Source: Rhodobacterales bacterium
GTDB taxonomy: Bacteria > Pseudomonadota > Alphaproteobacteria > Rhodobacterales > Rhodobacteraceae
Assembly: GCA_002747325.1 (NCBI GenBank)
Contig: PDOZ01000029.1
Coordinates: 1 to 64,000 of the forward strand
Reading direction: 5' to 3'
DNA length: 64,000 bases
Within the stretch, counting starts at the first letter, position 1. Each line of letters starts with the position of its first letter. The notes under the pieces were generated by a model. That model worked only from the letters and a program-made list of their open reading frames with translations. It did not search any database and was not told the DNA's origin. The position numbers and the translations under genes were made by a program. This document shows, piece after piece, positions 33,302-41,107 of the stretch.

Positions 33302-36300
33302 ATGCACCTGCTCGCCGCCACTCCCGGCGCCATTGACGACGGCAAAGAACCCGTCGATCTGGCGCAAAGTCCCGCCGATATTCTCTTCATTTCCGCCGCC
33401 GATACCGAGCTGGCCGCGCTGTCACAGGCCCGCGCCGATATGGACGCCGCCCCGAGCCTGCGCCTCGCCAACCTGACCCATCTGGCACACCCCCTCTCCG
33501 TCGATCTGCACATCGAAACCTGCGCGTCGAAATGCAAGCTGGGGGTGGCACGCGTGCTGGGCGGGCAAGGTTACTGGCGCTATGGCGTCGAACAATATGC
33601 CGCCCATTGTCAGGCGCTCGGCATCCCGCTGGCGCTCTTGCCCGGCGATGACAAACCCGACCCGGACCTCGCCTTGCTCTCGACCGTTTCCGAAGAGGAT
33701 TACGCCGCGCTCTGGGCCTATATGGTCGAAGGCGGCCCGGAAAACACGACCCGTTTCCTGACCTATGCGCAGGCGATGCTGACCGGCAGCGACAAGCCCG
33801 CCCCCGCCGCGCCGCTGCTGAAATCGGGGCTATACTGGCCCGGCAAAGGCTTGGCGGATTTTGATGTTATATCAGAGAGTTGGCAGGAGAACGCGCCGGT
33901 GGTGGCGGTGGTGTTTTACCGCGCGCTGGTGCAATCGGCGGGGCTGGAACCCATCGGCGGGCTGGTCTCGGAGCTAGCCAAACTCGGCCTGAACCCGCTG
34001 CCGATTTTCGTCAGTTCGCTCAAAGACCCGCTCTCCGCCGCGACCCTGCAATCGCTGTTTGAAACCGCCCCGCCCTCGGTGATTTTGAACTGCACCTCCT
34101 TCGCCGTCGGCTCGCCACATGAGGGCGACGACAGCCCGCAAAACCCGTTAACCATGAAGGCCGCGAACGCGGCGCCGGTGTTTCAGGTTGTGCTGTCAAC
34201 CAGCGCCGAGGCGACGTGGCACGAGGGCACGAGCGGCCTGTCCGCCCGCGACATCGCGATGAACGTCGCCCTGCCCGAAGTCGACGGTCGGGTGCTGACC
34301 CGCGCCATCAGTTTCAAGGGCGAAGCGTTCTTCGACGCCGCCACCGAATGCCCCATCGCGACCTACCGCGCCCGCCCGGACCGCATCGCGTTCGTGGCGC
34401 AACTGGCGAAGAACTGGGCCGAGCTGCGCCACACCCCGCTCCCCGAGCGTCGTGTCGCCCTCATTCTGGCCAATTATCCGAACAAGGACGGGCGCCTCGC
34501 CAATGGCGTCGGCCTCGATACGCCCGCCGCAACCATCGAGGTGCTGAACGCGCTTGTTAACCAAGGTTACCGGATTCGTAACACTCCTGAGTCCGCTCAA
34601 GCGCTGATGCAAACCATCCTCAGCGGCCCGACCAACTGGCTTACCGACCGCGCCCAACGCTCCGGCGGCACGACCCTGCCGTTGGGCGAATATCTGACGC
34701 ATTTCCACCGCCTGCCGCAGCAGGTTCAGGACCAGATCGCCGAGCGCTGGGGCACCCCGGAATCCGACCCGTTTTTCGAGGATAATGCCTTCCGCCTATC
34801 GCTGTTTTCCTATGGCAACGCGGTGGTCGGCGTGCAGCCCGCGCGCGGCTATAACATCGACCCGACCGACACCTATCACTGCCCCGATCTGGTCCCGCCG
34901 CACAACTATCTCGCCTTCTATTTCTGGCTCCGCCACAGCTTCAAAACCCACGCCATCGCCCATATGGGCAAGCACGGAAATCTTGAATGGCTGCCGGGCA
35001 AGGCGCTGGCCCTGTCTGAGACCTGCATGCCCGAAGCGGTCCTTGGTCCGGTTCCGCATATCTACCCTTTCATCGTCAACGATCCGGGCGAAGGGACACA
35101 GGCAAAACGGCGCGCAAGTGCTGTAATCATTGACCATTTAACGCCGCCCCTGACCCGCGCAGAAAGCTACGGGCCGATGAAAGACCTCGAAGCGCTGGTC
35201 GATGAATATTACGAAGCGGCGGGAGTTGATCCGCGCCGGATCGAGATTTTGAAGAAGGAAATTCTGAGCCTGACAACTGTGACCGGGCTGGATGAAGATG
35301 CCGGTTTGACCGGCGATGAGGAAAACGATCTGGCCAAGCTGGACGCCTATTTGTGTGAGTTGAAAGAGGCGCAAATCCGGGACGGGTTGCACGTCTTTGG
35401 CAAGTCGCCGGAGGGGCGTTTGTCGCGCGATCTGGTGCAGGCTTTGGTGCGTATTCCGCGCGGCGACGGCAAGGGTGAGAACGCGTCGCTGATCCGGGCG
35501 CTGGCACTGGATCTGGAGCTGAATTTCGACCCGTTGGATTGCGATTTTTCCGCGCCGTGGACCGGGCCAAAACCGGCGCAGCTGAGCGGCGAAACCGCGT
35601 GGCGCTCGCATGGGGATACGGTCGAACGGCTGGAAGAATATGCCGCGCGGCTGATCGAAGGAGAGGCGGCGCCCGGCCCGGCTTCTAGCGCGGTGCTTAA
35701 CCAAGTTGAACACGTTGTTAAGCCAAAAGTAACCCAATGCGGCCCGGCAGAACTTGATGGCATCCTGACCGCCTTTGCCGGAAAATTCGTGCCCCCCGGC
35801 CCGTCCGGCGCACCAACGCGCGGACGGCTCGACACGCTGCCTACCGGACGCAACTTTTATTCCGTTGACAGCCGGGCCGTGCCGACGCCGACCGCATGGT
35901 CCCTCGGCTGGAAATCCGCCAATCTGTTGATCGACAAACATTTGCAAACCCATGGCGACTGGCCACGCGCGATGTTGATCACCGCATGGGGCACGGCCAA
36001 CATGCGCACCGGCGGCGACGACATTGCGCAGGCCTTGGCTCTGATGGGCGTCAAACCCCAATGGGATAAAGCCAATCGGCGTGTCACCGGGTTCGAGATC
36101 ATCCCCGAAACCGCGCTTGGCCGCCCGCGTGTGGACGTAACCCTGCGCATCTCCGGCTTCTTCCGCGACGCCTTTCCGTCGCTGATTTCGCTCTTCGATT
36201 CCGCCGCCCGCGCGGTGATGGAACTCGACGAACCCGACAGCGCCAACCCCGCTGCAGCGCGCGCGAAGACGGAGGGCATCCGCCCGCGTGTTTACGGCTC

Positions 36301-36979
36301 CAAACCCGGCGCCTATGGCGCGGGGCTTCAGGCATTGATCGACGAAAGGCTATGGAACGATCGCGCGGACTTTGCCGAAGCCTACCTCGAATGGGGCGGA
36401 TATTCTTACGGCGCTGGTAACGAAGGTAAACGCGACCGGGCAGGATTCGAACAACGCCTGAGCCAGACCGAAGCCATCGTGCAGAACCAGGACAACCGCG
36501 AACACGACATTCTGGACAGCGACGATTACTACCAATTCGAGGGCGGCGCAGCGGCGGCGGTGGCCCATTTACAAGGGCAGGACCGCCCGATTTACCATAA
36601 CGACCACTCCCGCCCGGAGCGCCCGGTGATCCGCACGCTGGACGATGAGATCGGACGGGTCGTGCGCTCGCGCGTGGTGAACCCGAAATGGATCGAGGGG
36701 GTGAAGCGGCACGGGTATAAGGGCGCGTTTGAGATCGCCGCGACGGTCGATTATCTGTTCGCCTTTGCAGCGACCACCCATGCAGTGAAGAACCATCATT
36801 TCGATCTGGTGCATGCCGCCTTTCTGGAGGACGAAGAGACCCGCGACTTCATCGAGGAACACAACCCCGCCGCATTGGCTGAAATCGCACAACGCCTTGA
36901 AGAAGCAATAGAAAAGGGGCTTTGGATACCACGCTCAAACTCGGCGCGCGCACTGCTGGAACAACTGCGACAGCGCTAA
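33302..36979 (+). CDS. cobN: Aerobic cobaltochelatase subunit CobN
   Basis: A 1225-residue large subunit that inserts cobalt into hydrogenobyrinate a,c-diamide together with CobS and CobT. Family motifs include IETCASKCKLGVARVLGGQGYWRYG, AHMGKHGNLEWLPGKALALS, the central ITAWGTANMRTGGDDIAQALALMG and GRPRVDVTLRISGFFRDAFP. Length is normal. It is the third gene of the riboswitch-controlled operon and begins directly after the GNAT stop. CobS and CobT are not in the window. Confidence 0.97.
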   Translation: MHLLAATPGAIDDGKEPVDLAQSPADILFISAADTELAALSQARADMDAAPSLRLANLTHLAHPLSVDLHIETCASKCKLGVARVLGGQGYWRYGVEQYAAHCQALGIPLALLPGDDKPDPDLALLSTVSEEDYAALWAYMVEGGPENTTRFLTYAQAMLTGSDKPAPAAPLLKSGLYWPGKGLADFDVISESWQENAPVVAVVFYRALVQSAGLEPIGGLVSELAKLGLNPLPIFVSSLKDPLSAATLQSLFETAPPSVILNCTSFAVGSPHEGDDSPQNPLTMKAANAAPVFQVVLSTSAEATWHEGTSGLSARDIAMNVALPEVDGRVLTRAISFKGEAFFDAATECPIATYRARPDRIAFVAQLAKNWAELRHTPLPERRVALILANYPNKDGRLANGVGLDTPAATIEVLNALVNQGYRIRNTPESAQALMQTILSGPTNWLTDRAQRSGGTTLPLGEYLTHFHRLPQQVQDQIAERWGTPESDPFFEDNAFRLSLFSYGNAVVGVQPARGYNIDPTDTYHCPDLVPPHNYLAFYFWLRHSFKTHAIAHMGKHGNLEWLPGKALALSETCMPEAVLGPVPHIYPFIVNDPGEGTQAKRRASAVIIDHLTPPLTRAESYGPMKDLEALVDEYYEAAGVDPRRIEILKKEILSLTTVTGLDEDAGLTGDEENDLAKLDAYLCELKEAQIRDGLHVFGKSPEGRLSRDLVQALVRIPRGDGKGENASLIRALALDLELNFDPLDCDFSAPWTGPKPAQLSGETAWRSHGDTVERLEEYAARLIEGEAAPGPASSAVLNQVEHVVKPKVTQCGPAELDGILTAFAGKFVPPGPSGAPTRGRLDTLPTGRNFYSVDSRAVPTPTAWSLGWKSANLLIDKHLQTHGDWPRAMLITAWGTANMRTGGDDIAQALALMGVKPQWDKANRRVTGFEIIPETALGRPRVDVTLRISGFFRDAFPSLISLFDSAARAVMELDEPDSANPAAARAKTEGIRPRVYGSKPGAYGAGLQALIDERLWNDRADFAEAYLEWGGYSYGAGNEGKRDRAGFEQRLSQTEAIVQNQDNREHDILDSDDYYQFEGGAAAAVAHLQGQDRPIYHNDHSRPERPVIRTLDDEIGRVVRSRVVNPKWIEGVKRHGYKGAFEIAATVDYLFAFAATTHAVKNHHFDLVHAAFLEDEETRDFIEEHNPAALAEIAQRLEEAIEKGLWIPRSNSARALLEQLRQR

Positions 36980-37278
36980 GCGCCGGGGCATTCCAGCCGC
37001 GCCGTCATCAAAGCCACATCGCCGCCAAGCGAGCCGTTTTCAACCCGGCATCCGGTGGCGATTTCGACCGCCCGCGTTGCCTTGGCGAAGGTCAGGGACA
37101 TGGAGGGCGAAAGCTCGATGGAGGTGCGGTAAATCTCGACCTCATCGCCGCGCCAATGCACGGCGAAGAGCGACCCACCAACTTCGACAACCTGACGATT
37201 CGCCCCGTGCATCCGCAGGCTTGGGGAATCACAGGCCGTCAGAGCGGCAAGGAACATGGTTAACAACAACGGTTTCAT
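36976..37278 (-). CDS. Small predicted lipoprotein, unknown function
   Basis: A 100-residue protein starting MKPLLLTMFLAALTACDSPS, a short signal sequence with the lipobox LTAC, so probably anchored to a membrane by a lipid. The mature part is small, with two further Cys (TGCRVENG, LECPGA) that could form a disulfide. I do not recognise the family. It converges on cobN with a 4-bp overlap, and its upstream region carries a TTAA-N7-TTAA motif shared with the divergent membrane protein gene. Confidence 0.65.
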   Translation of the reverse strand: MKPLLLTMFLAALTACDSPSLRMHGANRQVVEVGGSLFAVHWRGDEVEIYRTSIELSPSMSLTFAKATRAVEIATGCRVENGSLGGDVALMTARLECPGA

Positions 37279-37313
37279 GCCGCCACTATGGCGCAAAAAC
37301 CGTTAAAAAACTC

Positions 37314-37328
37314 TTAACGCGTTCTTAA
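37314..37328. promoter_or_regulatory. CtrA-like box (TTAA-N7-TTAA)
   Basis: TTAACGCGTTCTTAACC matches the alphaproteobacterial CtrA consensus TTAA-N7-TTAA exactly. It lies 36 bp upstream of the lipoprotein start and 113 bp upstream of the multi-pass membrane gene. A palindrome TTAACC-AA-GGTTAA overlaps its right end (37325-37338), and another, ACGCAC-AG-GTGCGT, lies at 37352-37365. Binding is inferred from the motif only. Confidence 0.4.
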
Positions 37329-37440
37329 CCAAGGTTAACGCGCCAAGCTTAACGCACAGGTGCGTCAACTTGTCGCACAGCATTCCCCAAGCCGCTTCGC
37401 TATTTACATTCCAAATCCTGAATATGAATGGAGCCCTCCA

Positions 37441-38646
37441 ATGCAAACCAACCGTGTAGCGGACAAATATTCTCCGCTTTATTTCCTCGCCTCCGTCGGC
37501 GCCGGCGGCCTTTCGGTGTCGTTCTTCATGTATCTGCTGTTCTGGGTGCCGCACAAAGGCACCCCGGTCGCAACCTTCAATCACATCGCCGCTTACTGGC
37601 CCAATGCCTCGATGTCCGCCAAGGGCGCCATCGCGCTGGCCATGACGGCGATTGCGGTTTTCGCTTTCCTCAACCTGCAAAAGCTCGCCTGGAACATTTC
37701 CGCGTTCAACCGCTGGAAGCAAACGGACGCCTATCAAACCCTGCGCAATTCCAACGCCGAAACCACCCTGCTCGCCTATCCGCTGGCCCTCGCCATGACC
37801 GTGAACGGCCTGTTCATTGTTGGCCTCGTCTTCGTGCCGGGGCTGTGGAACGTGGTGGAATATTTGTTCCCGGTCGCCATGTTCACCTTCGCCCTGATCG
37901 GCATGTTCGCGCTGTCGATCATCGGTGATTTCCTTGGCCGCGTACTGACCAAAGGCGGCGTGTTCGACGTGACCGCGCATAACTCCTTCGCGCAGATGCT
38001 GCCGACCTTCGCCCTCGCCATGGTCTCCGTTGGCTTCGCTGCTCCGGCCGCCATGTCGTCGGTCCCGGTTACGGTCGGTTTCTCGCTCGTCGGCTCGACC
38101 TTCTTCGGCACCGCCGCCGTGATTTATGCAGCCCTCGCGCTGTTCACCGCCTTCAACTCGATGCTGCACTACGGCACCGCGAAAGAAGCCGCGCCGACCC
38201 TGATGATCGTGGTTCCGCTGATGACCATTCTCGGCATCATGTCCCTGCGTCAGGATCACGGGCTGCACGCGACCTTCAACGCCCACGGCGCCCCGGTGGA
38301 AACCATGATGTTTCTTGCCAAACTGATCTCGGTTCAGGTCGTCTTCCTGCTGCTCGGCATGACCGTGTTGAGCCGTCAGGGCTACTTCAGGCAATTCGTG
38401 CTCGGCAACGACACCTCGCCAGGTTCTTACGGCCTGATCTGCCCCGGCGTTGCCTTCTCGGTGCTGTTGCAGTTCTTCGTCAACAAGGGGCTGGTTGCCG
38501 CCGGGCTGGTGGATAAATTCTCCATCGCTTATTGGGCCATCACTGCCATCGCGCTGGCCTCGCAGTTCCTCATGGTCTGGCTGATCCTGCGCCTCAACAA
38601 GCAGCATTTCTCCAAAGTAGAAACCGCTGCGGTTCCGGCGGAGTAA
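37441..38646 (+). CDS. Multi-pass membrane protein, possibly TsoY/TDT-type
   Basis: A 401-residue, very hydrophobic protein with about ten predicted membrane helices (for example LYFLASVGAGGLSVSFFMYL at the start). It reminds me of the TsoY group and more distantly of TDT/SLAC1-like transporters, but I cannot confirm either. The ATG at 37441 follows GGAGCCCTCC. A good terminator follows the gene, so it is a single-gene unit sitting between cobN and cobO. Substrate unknown. The 514-residue opposite-strand ORF is a shadow. Confidence 0.75.
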   Translation: MQTNRVADKYSPLYFLASVGAGGLSVSFFMYLLFWVPHKGTPVATFNHIAAYWPNASMSAKGAIALAMTAIAVFAFLNLQKLAWNISAFNRWKQTDAYQTLRNSNAETTLLAYPLALAMTVNGLFIVGLVFVPGLWNVVEYLFPVAMFTFALIGMFALSIIGDFLGRVLTKGGVFDVTAHNSFAQMLPTFALAMVSVGFAAPAAMSSVPVTVGFSLVGSTFFGTAAVIYAALALFTAFNSMLHYGTAKEAAPTLMIVVPLMTILGIMSLRQDHGLHATFNAHGAPVETMMFLAKLISVQVVFLLLGMTVLSRQGYFRQFVLGNDTSPGSYGLICPGVAFSVLLQFFVNKGLVAAGLVDKFSIAYWAITAIALASQFLMVWLILRLNKQHFSKVETAAVPAE

Positions 38647-38664
38647 ACGCAGCAAATGAAAGCG

Positions 38665-38693
38665 AAAGGCGGGCCTTCGGGTCCGCCTTTTTC
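38665..38693 (+). terminator. Intrinsic terminator after the multi-pass membrane protein gene
   Basis: AAAGGCGGGCC-TTCG-GGTCCGCCTTTTT: a stem with one G-T pair, a stable TTCG loop and a T-run. It separates the membrane protein gene from cobO. Confidence 0.9.
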
Positions 38694-38746
38694 GTTTGCC
38701 TTTCACACACGGGCGCGTCACTCTTGCAGCGAAACAGGAGAACGAC

Positions 38747-39355
38747 ATGAGCGCAGAGAACGAAAAACACGCGACGAAAATGGCCAAGAAGAAGGCCGCG
38801 CGGGACCGGATGATGGCAGCAAAGACTGATAAAAAGGGGCTGATCATCGTTCATACCGGCAAGGGCAAAGGCAAATCCTCCGCCGCCTTTGGTATGATTT
38901 TCCGCGCCATTGCGCATAACATGCAATGCGCCGTGGTGCAGTTCATCAAGGGCGGGATGGAATGCGGCGAACGCAATCTTATTCAGGAAAAGTTCTCCGA
39001 CCTCTGCGCGTTTCACACGATGGGCGAAGGGTTCACTTGGGAAACTCAGGACCGTTCGCGCGACATCGAGATGGCGCAGGCGGCGTGGGAGAAGTCAAAA
39101 GAGCTGATCCGCGACCCGGCAAACACCATGGTTTTGCTCGATGAAATCAACATCGCGCTGCGCTATGACTATATCGACGTGAACGATGTCGTGGCCTTCC
39201 TGCGCGACGAAAAACCGGAGATGACCCATGTCATCCTGACCGGGCGCAACGCCAAGGAAGAACTGATCGAAATCGCCGATCTGGTGACGGAAATGGAGCA
39301 GATCAAACATCCATTCCGTGCCGGGATCAAGGCGCAGATCGGGGTGGAGTTTTAA
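38747..39355 (+). CDS. cobO: Cob(I)yrinic acid a,c-diamide adenosyltransferase
   Basis: A 202-residue CobO/BtuR-type ATP:corrinoid adenosyltransferase. It has the P-loop VHTGKGKGKSSAAFG, VVQFIKGGMECGE, LDEINIALRYDYID and HVILTGRNAKEEL, as expected. The start at 38747 (MSAENEKH) follows CAGGAGAACGAC. It is separated from cobN by two unrelated genes and a terminator, so it has its own promoter. The stop codon interlocks with that of the convergent FAD enzyme. Confidence 0.95.
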   Translation: MSAENEKHATKMAKKKAARDRMMAAKTDKKGLIIVHTGKGKGKSSAAFGMIFRAIAHNMQCAVVQFIKGGMECGERNLIQEKFSDLCAFHTMGEGFTWETQDRSRDIEMAQAAWEKSKELIRDPANTMVLLDEINIALRYDYIDVNDVVAFLRDEKPEMTHVILTGRNAKEELIEIADLVTEMEQIKHPFRAGIKAQIGVEF

Positions 39356-40380
39356 AGATTGTCCTCAACCCGGAACCCGTCCGGGATTGCGTCCGTGCCA
39401 TTCAGTGCGAGGTCGGCCATAACCTGACCGACCAGCGGCGCCATGCCGAAGCCAATCTTGAAGCCGCCATTGGCGATGAAGTGCCCCGGCTTGTCGGGCC
39501 ATGCGCCCAGCATCGGTGCGCGCGAACGTGCCCGTGGCCGCAACCCGGCCCAGCGTTCGATCACTTCCGCCCCCGCGAGTTGTGGGCAGACCTGAACGCA
39601 TTTTTCCAACACATCGTCCAGAAGCGCATCCACACCGTCTGCCGTGTCAAATTCCCGCTCGCTGGTCGATCCAACCGCCACCGTCCCGTCCTCATGCGGC
39701 ACGATATGCACCCCGTCAGCGAAGAGTTGCGGCAGGTCGCACGCCTCATAGGCCAACAGGGCGGACTGGCCCTTGACCGCGCCGCCGACATTCTTGCCGA
39801 CCCGCGCCGATAAATCCACCAGCCCCGCCGCGCCCGTGGCCCAGACCACGCGCCCCTCATACGGCCCCGCTTTCGCGACCTCACCGCCCAGCACCTCAAT
39901 CGCCCCGACCAGCGCCGCCACCGCCCCGCGCGGGCGCATCCGCGCGGTCAGATCGTCGAAAATCCACTTTCCCGTCGGCGAAACCGGCGCCCATTCCGGC
40001 GCTTCGTCGCGCACTTCCCAGCGAAACCGCCCCTGCCAAAGCTCCGCCGCGCTCAAGGCCCGCGCTTCGGCCCGCGCGATCCCGGCTTCGTCGGCAATGG
40101 GTTGCAGCCGGCCCGTGCGCCCGTAGCCCGGCGACTGGCCCGACAACGTCGCCACCTCGGCCCAAAATCCTTCCGCCATGCACAGGCTCTCAAACTGAAA
40201 CGCCTTTTTCGGGTTCCAGTTTTCCGGCACATGCGGCGCCAGCGCGCCAACGATCCCGCCCGACGCCCCCGCGCCCGGTCCCGCCGGATCAATCACCCGC
40301 ACCCGCGCGCCCTGTTTCAGCGCCGCATAAGCCACCGAAAGCCCGAAAATCCCGGCGCCACGCACCGTCAACTCCACCAT
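39352..40380 (-). CDS. FAD-dependent oxidoreductase, DAO family (MnmC2-like candidate)
   Basis: A 342-residue D-amino-acid-oxidase-fold flavoprotein. It has the dinucleotide motif VRGAGIFGLSVAYAALKQGA with VIDPAG, and the C-terminal FAD segment GLRPRARSRAPMLG and NGGFKIGFGMAPLVGQ. The start at 40380 (MVELTVRG) is chosen over the track's upstream ATG because it begins the FAD fold. It is divergent from mnmD; in E. coli these two activities are fused in MnmC, so this may be the oxidase half. Glycine oxidase (ThiO-like) is the alternative. Confidence 0.82.
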   Translation of the reverse strand: MVELTVRGAGIFGLSVAYAALKQGARVRVIDPAGPGAGASGGIVGALAPHVPENWNPKKAFQFESLCMAEGFWAEVATLSGQSPGYGRTGRLQPIADEAGIARAEARALSAAELWQGRFRWEVRDEAPEWAPVSPTGKWIFDDLTARMRPRGAVAALVGAIEVLGGEVAKAGPYEGRVVWATGAAGLVDLSARVGKNVGGAVKGQSALLAYEACDLPQLFADGVHIVPHEDGTVAVGSTSEREFDTADGVDALLDDVLEKCVQVCPQLAGAEVIERWAGLRPRARSRAPMLGAWPDKPGHFIANGGFKIGFGMAPLVGQVMADLALNGTDAIPDGFRVEDNL

Positions 40381-40414
40381 TGTAAAGCCCTCACATCCCC
40401 CGCATTGTCCCCGC

Positions 40415-41107
40415 ATGGACAGAGACAAAATGCCCGAAAATTCCTTCGCCGAAATCAGTTGGCGCGACGAGGTCACGCCCCTGTCAAACCGATTCGACGA
40501 CCCCTATTTTAACCTCGCTAACGGGCTGGAGGAAACGCGGCATGTGTTCCTGTCGGGCAACGATCTTGCGGATCGGTTGCAAAACGACCTGCACATCGCG
40601 GAGCTGGGCTTTGGCACAGGGTTGAACCTGATCGCGCTGTGGCTGGAATGGCGGCGGGTCGGCGGGGGCAAGCTGCGGTTTACCAGTTTCGAGGCCTTCC
40701 CGATGAACCCCGAAGACATGGCCCGCGCCCTAAGCGCCTTCCCGGAAGCCTTTGAGGCCGCTGGTCCGTTGCTGGCGGCGCGTGAAGCGGGGCTGGATAC
40801 GTTCGACATGGCGGGGATTGAGGTGGAACTGATCATCGGCGACGCCCGCGAGACCCTGCCGCGCTGGGGCGGTAAAGCAAATGCGTGGTTTCTCGACGGG
40901 TTCAGCCCGGCCAAGAACCCCGAGCTTTGGGACGCGGATCTGTTACAAGCCGTCGCCGATCACACCGCGCCCGGTGGCACCGCCGCAACCTACACCGCTG
41001 CCGGTTTCGTGCGTCGCAACCTGCAAGCCGCCGGGTTCGATGTCACCCGCGCGCCCGGCTATGGTCGCAAACGGCACATGACCCGCGCCCGGCTTACCGC
41101 TGCTTGA
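40415..41107 (+). CDS. mnmD: tRNA (5-methylaminomethyl-2-thiouridine34)-methyltransferase MnmD
   Basis: A 230-residue stand-alone methyltransferase equivalent to the N-terminal domain of MnmC; it completes the mnm5s2U modification at the wobble position. Motifs: IAELGFGTGLNLIALW (SAM site), WFLDGFSPAKNPELW and GRKRHMTRA. The start could also be the ATG at 40430 (MPENSFAE). It overlaps the convergent slt gene by 14 bp. Confidence 0.92.
   Translation: MDRDKMPENSFAEISWRDEVTPLSNRFDDPYFNLANGLEETRHVFLSGNDLADRLQNDLHIAELGFGTGLNLIALWLEWRRVGGGKLRFTSFEAFPMNPEDMARALSAFPEAFEAAGPLLAAREAGLDTFDMAGIEVELIIGDARETLPRWGGKANAWFLDGFSPAKNPELWDADLLQAVADHTAPGGTAATYTAAGFVRRNLQAAGFDVTRAPGYGRKRHMTRARLTAA

Noticed and set aside
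37303-38847. 514-residue minus-strand ORF
   Set aside because: Lies opposite the multi-pass membrane gene and crosses its terminator and promoter; composition (His, Gln, Glu, Arg) is typical of an antisense shadow.
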